DNA of 64,000 nucleotides from Sporobacter sp942492735 (GTDB lineage Bacteria; Bacillota; Clostridia; Oscillospirales; Oscillospiraceae). The DNA lies in NCBI GenBank assembly GCA_942492735.1, contig OW818648.1, positions 3,844,001 to 3,908,000 of the forward strand, read 5' to 3'. Of this stretch, positions 50,763-59,001 are shown one piece after another (the first letter of the stretch is position 1; each line of letters begins with the position of its first letter). The notes under the pieces were generated by a model. It made no database searches. It had not been told where the DNA came from and saw only the letters and a program-made list of their open reading frames with translations. A program made the position numbers and the translations under genes.

Positions 50763-52213
50763 ACGGTCTTCGAGATGCTGTCAGGGCACTCAAACCAAAA
50801 AACTGTCAAGCCGTCGTGACAGTCCAAACCATACAGCATTCCGTGTGCTTTGAGAATGGTGCTGACGATGGACAAACCGATACCGGTTCCTTGCTTGCGG
50901 CCGCCCTGATGCTGGCTGCGCTGATAGCGTTCCCAGATCAGCTCTCTTTCTTCCTCCGGGATTTCCTCTCCGGGATTGATAACAGACACACGAACACCGT
51001 TGACAGCATCCGTTATTTTTACCGTGATCGTCCCGCCATCTTGCGTATGGTTGATGGCGTTGTATAACAAATTTCGGATCACCTGACTGATTTTCAACGC
51101 GTCCAACAGTGCGGGTATGTCGGTTTTGGCACTGTCAAGGCCAAGGCTGATATTATTTTCCCGCGCGCTTTTTTCGCAGTTCATGACCTCGGATTCCACA
51201 ATCTCGTAGAGATTATACACATCCTTTTTTAGCGGCATATAACCGGCCTGAAGCTGGGAATAGTCCATGATGTCATTGACCATTTCAGTCATTCGTTTGG
51301 ATTCCGAAATGATGAGATTAAGATTTTCATTCCGATTGGTGCTGTCATTCCATGTGAGGTCCCGCACCATTTCGGCATATCCGCCGATGAGCGCCAGCGG
51401 TGACCGGAGCTCATGGGATACATTGGCGATGACTTCTTTGCGCAATACATCAACGCGCTGCAACTCCTGTCCCAAAATATCAACCGAGTCGGAGAGCTGA
51501 CCCAGCTCGTCTCTGCGCTTCAGACCGGGCTTGGCGCTCAAGTCACCCTTCGCCAATTCATCCACCGTGCTCTTTATGGAGAATATCGGCTTGGTAAATC
51601 GTCTGGAAAAGAGCGCCGCTAAAACCGAAGCCACCACCGTCAATAGAACACTCAGGATGATAAGCTGTATTCGGTTGACGTCGAGCATCGCATAAATGTC
51701 GGATAGAGAATGATTCAGAATCACATACGCGTCCTGCCCGTCATATCGTACAGGAACACCGATATAGACCCACGCAGCGGAAACACCATAAGTTTTCGTT
51801 TCGGTAAACAGCTCACGATTCAGGGCTTTGGCATAGAGTTCGCTGTTTTGAACGGAGTCCCAGGCAGCTTTGATCGTGCTGTCGTTTTTCAGATCCAGCG
51901 GATGTCCCATGCTATAGGCGCCGATCAGCGCTCCCTGATCGTTCACCAGCAGCATTTTGCCGTTCACCGACATGCTCAGGAAAAAAAGCAATTCCGCGTC
52001 ATCGGAAAGATCGGATTCAGCAAGCCGTGGCTTCAAATCTTCGACCTTGCTTTCCACATCATAAACGGCGGCGTTTATATAGTTTTGGTTAAACAGGAAA
52101 ACCTGTGCCACCCAAATGAAAGCGACTGCCAGCAGCACCAGCGCCATCATCAGTGCCCACAGGCGAAACACCATCCTGTGAAAGAGTGTTGTTTTACGGT
52201 CATTCTTCTGCAT
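50759..52213 (-). CDS. Sensor histidine kinase
   Basis: 484 residues from the ATG at 52213, overlapping the end of the regulator gene by 14 nt. Two transmembrane helices (about 15-37 and 180-203) flank an extracellular sensor; then HAMP (FTKPIFSIKSTVDELAKGDL), HisKA with SHELRSPLALIGG, and HATPase_c with N box NLLYNAINHT, G1 NPGEEI and GTGIGLSIV. Typical VanS/BaeS-like enzyme partnered with the OmpR-type regulator next to it. Signal unknown. Confidence 0.93.
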   Translation of the reverse strand: MQKNDRKTTLFHRMVFRLWALMMALVLLAVAFIWVAQVFLFNQNYINAAVYDVESKVEDLKPRLAESDLSDDAELLFFLSMSVNGKMLLVNDQGALIGAYSMGHPLDLKNDSTIKAAWDSVQNSELYAKALNRELFTETKTYGVSAAWVYIGVPVRYDGQDAYVILNHSLSDIYAMLDVNRIQLIILSVLLTVVASVLAALFSRRFTKPIFSIKSTVDELAKGDLSAKPGLKRRDELGQLSDSVDILGQELQRVDVLRKEVIANVSHELRSPLALIGGYAEMVRDLTWNDSTNRNENLNLIISESKRMTEMVNDIMDYSQLQAGYMPLKKDVYNLYEIVESEVMNCEKSARENNISLGLDSAKTDIPALLDALKISQVIRNLLYNAINHTQDGGTITVKITDAVNGVRVSVINPGEEIPEEERELIWERYQRSQHQGGRKQGTGIGLSIVSTILKAHGMLYGLDCHDGLTVFWFECPDSISKTV

Positions 52214-52871
52214 ATTCAAATTTATACCCCACCCCCCAGACTGTTTGGATGTATTTGCGATAAAGACCCAGATGCTCACGCAACGCTTTGATATGCGTGT
52301 CCACTGTTCTGGTATCTCCAAAATAGTCAAATCCCCACACTGTCTCCAGCAGCTGCTCGCGGCTTAGAACGATATGCTCATTCTGAACCAGCTTGAGCAA
52401 TAGATCAAACTCTTTTGGAGGCAAGGAAATCCTGTTTCCGGAAATGGACACCGTTCTCGCTTCGGGGGTGATTCGCAGCTGGCCGTATTCCAGAGCTTCC
52501 CCATATTTCCGACTCGTTCGTTTGAGTACCGCGCTCACACGGGCCATCAGTTCCTTGGGACTGAACGGCTTGGAAACGTAATCATCTGCTCCGAGATTAA
52601 AGCCCAGCAGCTTGTCGTATTCCTCGTTTTTCGCGGTCATCATAATCACCGGCACCTGACTGATCTCTCGGATTTTCGCCAGCACTTCAAAGCCGTCGAT
52701 GCCCGGCATCATAACGTCCAGCAAAATCAAATCGTAGGCCGTTGTATGGATGTGTTCAAGCGCCTTGGCGCCTGTCCTCGCCTCATCACATTGATATCCT
52801 GCAACATCCGCATATGTCAGCACCAGCTTTCGTAAATGCAGATCGTCGTCCACAATCAGCAGCTTTACCAT
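52200..52871 (-). CDS. OmpR-family response regulator
   Basis: 223 residues; AAGGGATG before the ATG. Receiver with VDDD, phospho-acceptor Asp in LLDVMMPGIDG, Thr and Lys at MMTAKN and SKPFSP; C-terminal winged helix ending DTRTVDTHIKALREHLG ... VWGVGYKF. First gene of the operon regulator-kinase-hydrolase-flavodoxin-DUF4405, and divergent to the DUF362 lipoprotein gene, which it may also control. Confidence 0.94.
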   Translation of the reverse strand: MVKLLIVDDDLHLRKLVLTYADVAGYQCDEARTGAKALEHIHTTAYDLILLDVMMPGIDGFEVLAKIREISQVPVIMMTAKNEEYDKLLGFNLGADDYVSKPFSPKELMARVSAVLKRTSRKYGEALEYGQLRITPEARTVSISGNRISLPPKEFDLLLKLVQNEHIVLSREQLLETVWGFDYFGDTRTVDTHIKALREHLGLYRKYIQTVWGVGYKFEYAEE

Positions 52872-53051
52872 TGTTCATCCCTTCCCTTTGTGCCCAGTAT
52901 AGCATTCTTAAAAAGAACGTGATAGACATCTCACAGAAATCTGCGACTTTACTCACACTTTCAACACATGTTTTCCTTATGCTGTCAAAGATAGTCAAGT
53001 GGTATCGCCCAAAAACGCATATTGAGAGCTATGAAAAGAAAGGAATGCTGT

Positions 53052-54251
53052 ATGATTAAAAGACTAATTTTTACTTTGCTGGCAGCTGTTTTTACATTGT
53101 CACTCTCCGCATGCGGCAGTACGCAAACTGTCGCTCCCCAAACGCCTGTGACGGCGATAACCAACGCCCCGGCGGAACCCACATCCCCCGAGGTAACCGT
53201 ATCTCCAGAGATAGCCGTATCTCCAGAGATAGCCGTATCTCCAGAGATAACCGTATCTCCGGGGGTATCTGCGTCCCCACCGGAATCACAGAATACCGGT
53301 GCCATTGACGGCCCATCGATCACGACGAATGGCGGAAGCCAGATTCCCCTGTCCGCGCTTGAGTATGCGACGGATGCTGTAGACGCTTCAACGGTCTACT
53401 TTACCAACGAGATTTCGTCCGAGGCGCTGATGGAGATTTATGCGGCGTTGGATTGGACGCCCACCGGCAAGGTGGCGGTCAAATTGTCAACCGGCGAGCC
53501 GCCCAACAGCAATTACCTCGACCCGGACCTTATCAAAGAGCTGGTGCAATCAGTATCAGGCACCATCGTGGAATGCAACACGGCTTACGGCGGCTCACGC
53601 GCCAGCACCGCCATGCATATGCAGGTAGCTGAGGATCACGGCTATACCGCGATAGCGGACGTCGACATTCTGGACGCGGACGGCTCCATGAGCCTGCCCG
53701 TTACCGGCGGTACACAGTTAACTGAAAATCTGGTCGGCAGCCACTTTGCTGATTATGACGCCTACCTGGTGCTTTCCCACTTTAAGGGACACGCCATGGC
53801 GGGATTCGGCGGCGCCATCAAAAACATTTCAATTGGGCTGGGTTCTCAGGAAGGCAAATGTCTGATCCACACTGCCGGCGAAAACCACACCAATCCTTTT
53901 GCCGGTGAACAGGATAGCTTTCTGGAATCCATGGGGGATGCCGGAAAATCCGTCTCCGATTCGCTTGGCAACGGGGATCAAATCGTCTATATCAGCGTCA
54001 TGAACCATCTTTCGGTGGACTGCGACTGTAACGGTAATCCTGCTGAAGCGGATATCCACGATATTGGCATACTGGCCTCCACCGACCCCGTAGCTCTGGA
54101 TCAGGCCTGCATCGATCTGGTCTATGCGTCCGAAGGTAAAGAATCATTGGTTGCCCGCATTGAAAGCCGGAACGGCCTGCATACGCTGGAGAACGCCGAG
54201 ACGATCGGCCTTGGCAGCCGAACTTACCTTCTTGTGCGCATTGATGAGTAA
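53052..54251 (+). CDS. DUF362-domain lipoprotein
   Basis: 399 residues from the ATG at 53052 (AAAGGA upstream; longer frame has none). Lipobox LSAC (Cys20), then a linker with a VSPEIA repeat, then a DUF362 domain (VAVKLSTGEPPNSNYLDPDLI, DAYLVLSHFKGHAMAGFGGAIKNISIGLGS, GILASTDPVALDQACID). DUF362 proteins often carry ferredoxin modules; here only the DUF362 core is seen, exported and lipid-anchored. The family is linked to iron-sulfur chemistry but its reaction is not defined. Divergent from the two-component operon. Confidence 0.85.
   Translation: MIKRLIFTLLAAVFTLSLSACGSTQTVAPQTPVTAITNAPAEPTSPEVTVSPEIAVSPEIAVSPEITVSPGVSASPPESQNTGAIDGPSITTNGGSQIPLSALEYATDAVDASTVYFTNEISSEALMEIYAALDWTPTGKVAVKLSTGEPPNSNYLDPDLIKELVQSVSGTIVECNTAYGGSRASTAMHMQVAEDHGYTAIADVDILDADGSMSLPVTGGTQLTENLVGSHFADYDAYLVLSHFKGHAMAGFGGAIKNISIGLGSQEGKCLIHTAGENHTNPFAGEQDSFLESMGDAGKSVSDSLGNGDQIVYISVMNHLSVDCDCNGNPAEADIHDIGILASTDPVALDQACIDLVYASEGKESLVARIESRNGLHTLENAETIGLGSRTYLLVRIDE
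53190..53261 (+). repeat. 18-bp tandem repeat (4 units) in the DUF362 lipoprotein linker
   Basis: Four near-identical in-frame units of GAGATAGCCGTATCTCCA encode E-[IV]-[AT]-VSP. Each unit is itself partly palindromic (GAGATA / TATCTC). Unit number could vary by slippage, changing linker length without a frameshift. Confidence 0.8.
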
Positions 54252-54308
54252 AAAAGCAACTTCCCGCCGCCGCTAAGTTGACACAATACGACAGAACGGT
54301 AAAGATAC

Positions 54309-55208
54309 ATGGATATTTTGCGACGTGAGTTTATTTACATATGGTATTACTTTACCGTGCAACTGGAACAGATTTTCTGGTATTGGGTCATTGGCATCGT
54401 CATAGGCTCGATGATTTCCGTATTTGCAAAGAAAAAAATCCACAGTCTGTTTGGTTCCATGACGAATAAAAAGTGGGGAATCCTCGGCGTGATTCCGGCG
54501 AGTCTGTTGGGCATCGCCTCGCCACTGTGTATGTACGGCACCATTCCAATCGCCGCATCCTTTGCAAACAAGGGAATGCGGCAGGACTGGCTGGCCGCAT
54601 TCATGATGAGTTCGATGCTGCTCAATCCTCAGCTGATCATATACAGCGCAGCTCTAGGCCAAACCGCGTTTATTGTTCGCATTATCTCCTGCGGTCTGTG
54701 CGGCATTACGGCGGGGCTGCTGGTCTTCGTGTTTTATCGGGATAAAAAATTCTTTCGCTTCGACGGCTTTGAGGAACAACAGAGCCGGGACACAGATCCT
54801 AACATCGTTGTGCGCCTGCTAAAGAATATCGGCAGAAATCTGAAGGCCACAGGAGGGTATTTTTTGATAGGTATACTCCTGGCGGCGCTGTTTCAACGGT
54901 ATGTGCCCTCGGATGCGTTTGCCGGTCTGTTCGGGAACAACAATGGGTTTGGCGTGCTGCTGGCGGCCACCATTGGCGTACCCCTCTATATCTGCGGAGG
55001 CGGTACCATTCCGCTTTTGCAGGATTGGCTGATGAGCGGTATGAGTTTGGGCAGCGCCGCAGCATTTATGATCACCGGCCCTGCCACAAAGATCACCAAC
55101 CTGGGGGCTGTTAAGATTGTCCTTGGCATCAGGCATTTTGTGATTTACCTTCTGTATACAATTCTGTTTGCCGTCACATCCGGACTTGTTGTTGATATGG
55201 TTCTATGA
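54309..55208 (+). CDS. Permease of the ArsP_1/DUF318 family
   Basis: 299 residues, eight or so transmembrane helices in two halves with the paired signature ASPLCMYGTIPIAASF and GVPLYICGGGTIPLL, the two cysteine-containing loops diagnostic of this family, followed by AAFMITGPATKITNLGA. Members export organoarsenicals or small thiols and peptides, or act with thioredoxin-like partners. The start at 54309 has only a weak RBS (AACGGTAAAG). It follows the DUF362 gene by 57 nt. Confidence 0.85.
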   Translation: MDILRREFIYIWYYFTVQLEQIFWYWVIGIVIGSMISVFAKKKIHSLFGSMTNKKWGILGVIPASLLGIASPLCMYGTIPIAASFANKGMRQDWLAAFMMSSMLLNPQLIIYSAALGQTAFIVRIISCGLCGITAGLLVFVFYRDKKFFRFDGFEEQQSRDTDPNIVVRLLKNIGRNLKATGGYFLIGILLAALFQRYVPSDAFAGLFGNNNGFGVLLAATIGVPLYICGGGTIPLLQDWLMSGMSLGSAAAFMITGPATKITNLGAVKIVLGIRHFVIYLLYTILFAVTSGLVVDMVL

Positions 55209-55332
55209 GTTGTGCCATGCTTGATAATTGTGCGTTAAGAATAATTCATTGCATAATGGGATTTTGACTTTGGGTGGAACCGGAATATGGTTAATTGTCA
55301 GGAGAACCAGATCGAATGAGGAGGTACGAAGA

Positions 55333-56376
55333 TTGAGAGCAAAAAGAATACTCGGAATTACTGTAGTGTCGATGTTTCTTATCGGTTTGCTTGGGGCATG
55401 TGGCAGCCGGAATACATCGGATGCTACTTCTGCATCCGATGTACAGGATAATGCAGTCAGTGATACAATTCAGGAGGCAGGAGCTGGCATGAACACGGGA
55501 GGCGGTACTGAGCATCCAGTTCCGCAGGAGATCGAAAAAATTCCTGAAGGGTATTTTAATGAATCGGAGCAGGCTGGAACATTGAAGGATCAATATTACA
55601 ATACCTATGAATCCTTTTCTTATAATCAAAAATCAGAAGCGCTTAAGAAACACGCGGTCGTATATCTTCCTTATGGCTACAGCGAAAATCACAAATACGA
55701 TGTGTTCTATCTGATGCATGGCGGGTGGGGCGATGAGACCAGGACGCTCGGAACCCCGGACAATCCAGCTTCCTTTAAGAACGTCATTGATCATGCGATT
55801 GCTGCAGGCGAAATCAAACCGCTGATCATCGTATGTCCAACCTATAACAATACAAATAAGGACGGTCTGGATTCCGCCAACTTTTCTATGGCGATGCAGC
55901 TGACGAGGAACTACCATAACGAGTTATTAAATGATCTGATCCCTGGGGTGGAAGGAACGTACAGCACCTATGCTGCGAGTACATCTGCAGATGATCTGAT
56001 CGCTTCCCGTGATCACCGGGGCTTCGGTGGGTTTTCCATGGGATCGGTCGCAACCTGGCGGACCTTCCAATATGGACTTGATTACTTTCACTATTTCCTA
56101 CCGATGAGCTGCGGAACAACTCTGGATGATAAAGAGATCTTCGCTGCAGCTGACGGACATGATCCGGATGATTACTTTGTCTTTGTGATGACGGGAACCG
56201 ACGATTTTGCGTACAGCTACGATAAGAACAGAACTGAACTGATGAGAACGTCTGCCGGTTTTACGGATGTGGATGATAAGGCAGACGGCAACTTTACGTT
56301 TCGTGTCAAAACGGGATATTCCCATAGCGGAACCCCTGCGATGGAATATACTTATAACGGGATGAAAGCATTCTAG
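55333..56376 (+). CDS. Esterase D-family lipoprotein (feruloyl/acetyl xylan esterase-like)
   Basis: 347 residues from a TTG at 55333 with GAGGAGGT 7 nt upstream; starting there gives a clean lipoprotein signal (MRAKRILGITVVSMFLIGLL, lipobox LGAC). The hydrolase core has YLPYGY ... YDVFYLMHGGWGDE, nucleophile in GGFSMGS (G-x-S-x-G), and a terminal His in GYSHSG, as in cellulosomal feruloyl and acetyl esterases. It probably deacylates plant-cell-wall or mucin polysaccharides at the cell surface. The gene ends before a strong terminator. Confidence 0.85.
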   Translation: MRAKRILGITVVSMFLIGLLGACGSRNTSDATSASDVQDNAVSDTIQEAGAGMNTGGGTEHPVPQEIEKIPEGYFNESEQAGTLKDQYYNTYESFSYNQKSEALKKHAVVYLPYGYSENHKYDVFYLMHGGWGDETRTLGTPDNPASFKNVIDHAIAAGEIKPLIIVCPTYNNTNKDGLDSANFSMAMQLTRNYHNELLNDLIPGVEGTYSTYAASTSADDLIASRDHRGFGGFSMGSVATWRTFQYGLDYFHYFLPMSCGTTLDDKEIFAAADGHDPDDYFVFVMTGTDDFAYSYDKNRTELMRTSAGFTDVDDKADGNFTFRVKTGYSHSGTPAMEYTYNGMKAF

Positions 56377-56468
56377 AGCGGTGAAGATGTGCCATGCTGA
56401 AGTTTTCCTGGCTCTTAGCATATATATTTACAACGGTCACCGAAATTATTGTTAATCATATAAAATAG

Positions 56469-56516
56469 AAAATCGCAAGAAGAAGGATCGGGAGTTCTTT
56501 CTTTTTGCGATTTTTT
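56469..56516. terminator. Bidirectional terminator between esterase and flavodoxin genes
   Basis: AAAATCGCAA-GAAGAAGGA pairs with TTCTTTC-TTTTTGCGATTTT and ends in T-runs on both strands. It serves the esterase (plus) and, 34 nt past its stop, the flavodoxin gene (minus). Confidence 0.8.
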
Positions 56517-56549
56517 AAACATATTTATTGTTTTTTTACAGAGCTCGCT

Positions 56550-57089
56550 TTATAAGTCAGCGAAGCCGAGCCTCTTGAGCCAGGCTGCGACATCTTTCTC
56601 CGCGTTTTGAACAGTGCTGCCTCTGATAGCCAAGCCGGTGACGATCTTTGAGTTTGGGCAGAGCTTGGCAATATCGCGCTCACTTTTACCCAGACCACTG
56701 CCTTCATGTGTACAGAACGGGACGATGGTTTTTCCTGATACGTCATATGATTCCAAAAAGGTGTAGACCGCCATTGGCATTGTTCCCCACCAGTTGGGGT
56801 AACCAAGATAGATCACATCGTATTTTCTGATATCTTCAACCGTTTTTATAAGCTTTGGACGGTCATTTTCACGCAATTCCTTCTGCGCAACGTTCGTTGT
56901 CTCTGTATAATCCTCGGGGTACACCTTCACCGTATCAATCTGAAACAGATCACCGCCTGTGAGCTCCTGGATTTTTCTGGCAATCACCTCAGTATTGCCG
57001 ACCGGAAGGTTGATGATGCTCCCGCTGACATAATTACTTCCCTTTCGTGAGTAATATGCGATCAAACACTTTTTATCTTTTAGTTCCAT
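56550..57089 (-). CDS. Flavodoxin
   Basis: 179 residues from the ATG at 57089 (GGAGG 8 nt upstream). Flavodoxin_4 features: LIAYYSRKGSNYV (phosphate-binding region), NTEVIARKIQELTGGDLFQI, YDVIYLGYPNWWGTMPMAVYTFLE and KTIVPFCTHEGSGLGKSERDI. A cytoplasmic FMN electron carrier. It is followed upstream on the same strand, 72 nt away, by the ferredoxin-type aldo/keto reductase gene, so the two probably share a transcript and an electron path. Confidence 0.88.
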   Translation of the reverse strand: MELKDKKCLIAYYSRKGSNYVSGSIINLPVGNTEVIARKIQELTGGDLFQIDTVKVYPEDYTETTNVAQKELRENDRPKLIKTVEDIRKYDVIYLGYPNWWGTMPMAVYTFLESYDVSGKTIVPFCTHEGSGLGKSERDIAKLCPNSKIVTGLAIRGSTVQNAEKDVAAWLKRLGFADL

Positions 57090-57161
57090 TAAAGTTGCCT
57101 CCATTATCTTATTCTCCCAGCGGGAAGTCCGTAGAAGCATTTTTTGTCATAGCCATTTCTA

Positions 57162-58256
57162 TCATACCTTTTCAAATTCAGCTGCCACATTCTCCAAAAG
57201 AGCGCGTATCTCCAGATGCTGCGGACAGGCTTTTTCGCATATGCCGCATTTGATGCAGTCTGACGCCTTTCCGGCGTTCTGCGTATGCACCATGTAATAC
57301 CAGTCACTGTTCCAGTCCTTGAACTGCCGCTTGGCGTTCATGCATGCGAACAGGTCGGGGATGGCGATGTTTTTCGGGCAGTCTTCGGTGCAATAATGGC
57401 AAGCTGTGCAGGGGATGATATCCTGCATCTTGAAAATCTCGCACACCTTGTCTATTGCCGCAAATTCGGCATCCGTGAGCGATTTGAAGTTTTTCATGAA
57501 GCTGAGGTTATCTTCAAGCTGGGAAAGGTCACTCATGCCGGAGAGCACCATCATAACACCCTCAAAGGATGCCGCGAAGCGAATAGCATAACTGGCATAG
57601 CTGCCGCCATGGAGCGCATCCAGAACCGTCTTTGCCTCATCCGGCAGATTCACAAGGCTTCCGCCTTTAACCGGTTCCATGACGATGACGGGCTTACCGT
57701 AACGGCGGCAGACCTCAAGGCATTTTCTGCCCTCGATGCTTGGATCTTCATAATCCACATAGTTGAACTGGAGCTGCACGACCTCAATTTCCGGTTGCTC
57801 GGCAAGGATTGTTTCGAGTACGGCCGCTTTATCATGGAAGGAGAGGCCGACATGCTTGACCTTCGCCTCCGCTTTCAGTTCGCCTGCGATTCGATACGCG
57901 CCGCAGTCGACAAATTTTTTGTAGAACTCCGCGTTCTGCGCGTGCATCAGGTAGTAGTCGAAATAATCCACGCCGCAGGCTTCCAGCTGACTATCGAAGA
58001 ATGGGCGGATATCCTCTTCCTTACTGAAGAAATTCGTTGTCAGCTTATCTGTCAGGGTATAAGCCTCACGGGGATAGCGACTGGTCAGGCACTCCCGCAG
58101 TGCAGTTTCGCTTTTTCCGCTGAGATAGCCATGAGCGGTGTCGAAATATGTGAAGCCCGCAGCGATAAAGCGGTCAACCATTTTTGTGAACTGCGCGGTA
58201 TCAACCTCGCCAGCCTTCATGGGAAGTCTCATACAGCCAAAACCAAAGTTTTTCAT
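57162..58256 (-). CDS. Aldo/keto reductase with C-terminal 2x[4Fe-4S] ferredoxin domain
   Basis: 364 residues. Residues 1-270 are an AKR barrel: GFGCMRLP at the start, FDTAHGYLSGKSE (catalytic Asp/Tyr), YYLMHAQN (catalytic His) and GLSFHDK. The C-terminal 90 residues carry CTACHYCTEDCP and CIKCGICEKACP, two 4Fe-4S motifs. Such clostridial AKRs couple carbonyl reduction to ferredoxin or flavodoxin; the flavodoxin gene next door fits. Its promoter has a 19-bp spacer with a perfect dyad, the mark of MerR-type control. Confidence 0.93.
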   Translation of the reverse strand: MKNFGFGCMRLPMKAGEVDTAQFTKMVDRFIAAGFTYFDTAHGYLSGKSETALRECLTSRYPREAYTLTDKLTTNFFSKEEDIRPFFDSQLEACGVDYFDYYLMHAQNAEFYKKFVDCGAYRIAGELKAEAKVKHVGLSFHDKAAVLETILAEQPEIEVVQLQFNYVDYEDPSIEGRKCLEVCRRYGKPVIVMEPVKGGSLVNLPDEAKTVLDALHGGSYASYAIRFAASFEGVMMVLSGMSDLSQLEDNLSFMKNFKSLTDAEFAAIDKVCEIFKMQDIIPCTACHYCTEDCPKNIAIPDLFACMNAKRQFKDWNSDWYYMVHTQNAGKASDCIKCGICEKACPQHLEIRALLENVAAEFEKV

Positions 58257-58315
58257 ATTGTCCTCCTAATAATCAAATTGCGTCTATTTTTCGTTTAATA
58301 CGTTGTTCTGAAAAC

Positions 58316-58346
58316 AGCATAGCACTTGGAGTTGACTCCAAGTCAA
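58316..58346 (-). promoter_or_regulatory. MerR-type promoter of the aldo/keto reductase gene
   Basis: Minus strand -35 TTGACT (58346-58341), 19-nt spacer, -10 TATGCT (58321-58316). The spacer holds the palindrome CTTGGAGT-CA-ACTCCAAG (58325-58342). Over-long spacers with a central dyad are remodelled by MerR-family activators. Confidence 0.85.
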
Positions 58347-58417
58347 TAGCTTTTTTCGTTCTTTATTGCATTTATTGAGTCTTCGATAAACAAGTCTGAG
58401 AATTTGAAAATTTATAC

Positions 58418-58448
58418 TTGACTTGGAGTGCACTCAAAGTGCTAACAT
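58418..58448 (+). promoter_or_regulatory. Second MerR-type promoter, divergent
   Basis: Plus strand -35 TTGACT (58418-58423), 19-nt spacer, -10 TAACAT (58443-58448), with dyad CTTGGAGT-GC-ACTCAAAG (58422-58439, one mismatch). Same operator as the minus-strand promoter, so one regulator should serve both. It drives the truncated reductase fragment. Confidence 0.82.
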
Positions 58449-58493
58449 TGTAATAATGAAATGAACTCTTGCATATCGCATCGGAGGATACAC

Positions 58494-58652
58494 ATGATTT
58501 ACAAATCGTTTAAGGATGGAATCAGTCTCTCACGGCTTGGTATGGGAAACATGCGCCTGCCGACAACGGGCATGATGGGACCTATCGATCGGGAAAAGTC
58601 TCAGGAGAGATACTGCTTAATAATAAATACCGTCACCTTTGAACTCAGGTGA
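58494..58652 (+). pseudogene. Truncated aldo/keto reductase gene
   Basis: ATG at 58494 with CGGAGG 7 nt upstream. The first 40 codons read as an AKR N-terminus (YKSFKDGISLSRLGMGNMRL, then GPIDREKSQE), similar in plan to 57162-58256. After about codon 39 the sequence runs into a perfect 13-bp hairpin and stops. The rest of the gene is missing, so this is a deletion remnant that kept its promoter and RBS. Confidence 0.8.
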
Positions 58653-58660
58653 CGGTATTT
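58627..58660 (+). terminator. Terminator within the truncated reductase remnant
   Basis: Perfect 13-bp stem AATACCGTCACCT / AGGTGACGGTATT with an 8-nt loop, followed by TAACTTTATT. Probably the original terminator of the deleted gene. Confidence 0.75.
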
Positions 58661-58723
58661 AACTTTATTGCCTCATTAATTCAGCTGCACTTCGTGATTT
58701 TGCTTCGGAGCTATTTTTCGAAC

Positions 58724-58747
58724 AAGACAAATGAACCGTATTCTTGA
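58724..58747. repeat. Inverted-repeat element, degenerate copy 4
   Basis: AAGACAAATGAACCGT then ATTCTTGAC: the left half matches the other copies, the CCCC core and right arm are altered. Confidence 0.6.
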
Positions 58748-58889
58748 CAGATTCATCCAGCACATGTTATTGTAACAGTGATCTCTTTGCACTGCATTTA
58801 GCTACAGTTCAAACTGAGCAGGCGATGGACCTTTCATTGAGGTACATGGGGCCGGGCCACCCAACGAGTGGCAGCAGATTGCATTAAAC

Positions 58890-58930
58890 GCACATCTGTG
58901 GGACAGTAGTATGTTCCACAGATGTGTTTT
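58890..58930 (+). terminator. Intrinsic terminator
   Basis: GCACATCTGTGGGAC / GTTCCACAGATGTG (one mismatch), 8-nt loop, then seven T. No intact plus-strand gene ends upstream, which supports a deleted gene here. Confidence 0.8.
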
Positions 58931-59001
58931 TTTATGCCTCCGGAACGACAATTATGAATGACGTGCCATAAGATGAATCCAAAGTGGAGGCGTTTACTCA
59001 A

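Larger units (their letters stand above)
58661..59001. other. Gene-poor stretch with repeat and terminator remnants
   Basis: About 340 nt without a credible gene. It contains the degenerate repeat copy 4 (58724-58747), an open stretch around 58820-58890 (GGCGATGG ... GAGTGGCAGCAG) that may be the end of a lost gene, and a strong plus-strand terminator at 58890-58930. Confidence 0.5.

Noticed and set aside
58820..58890. Short coding-like stretch upstream of the terminator at 58890
   Set aside because: Too short, with no start signal or recognisable family; kept only as part of a possible deletion scar.
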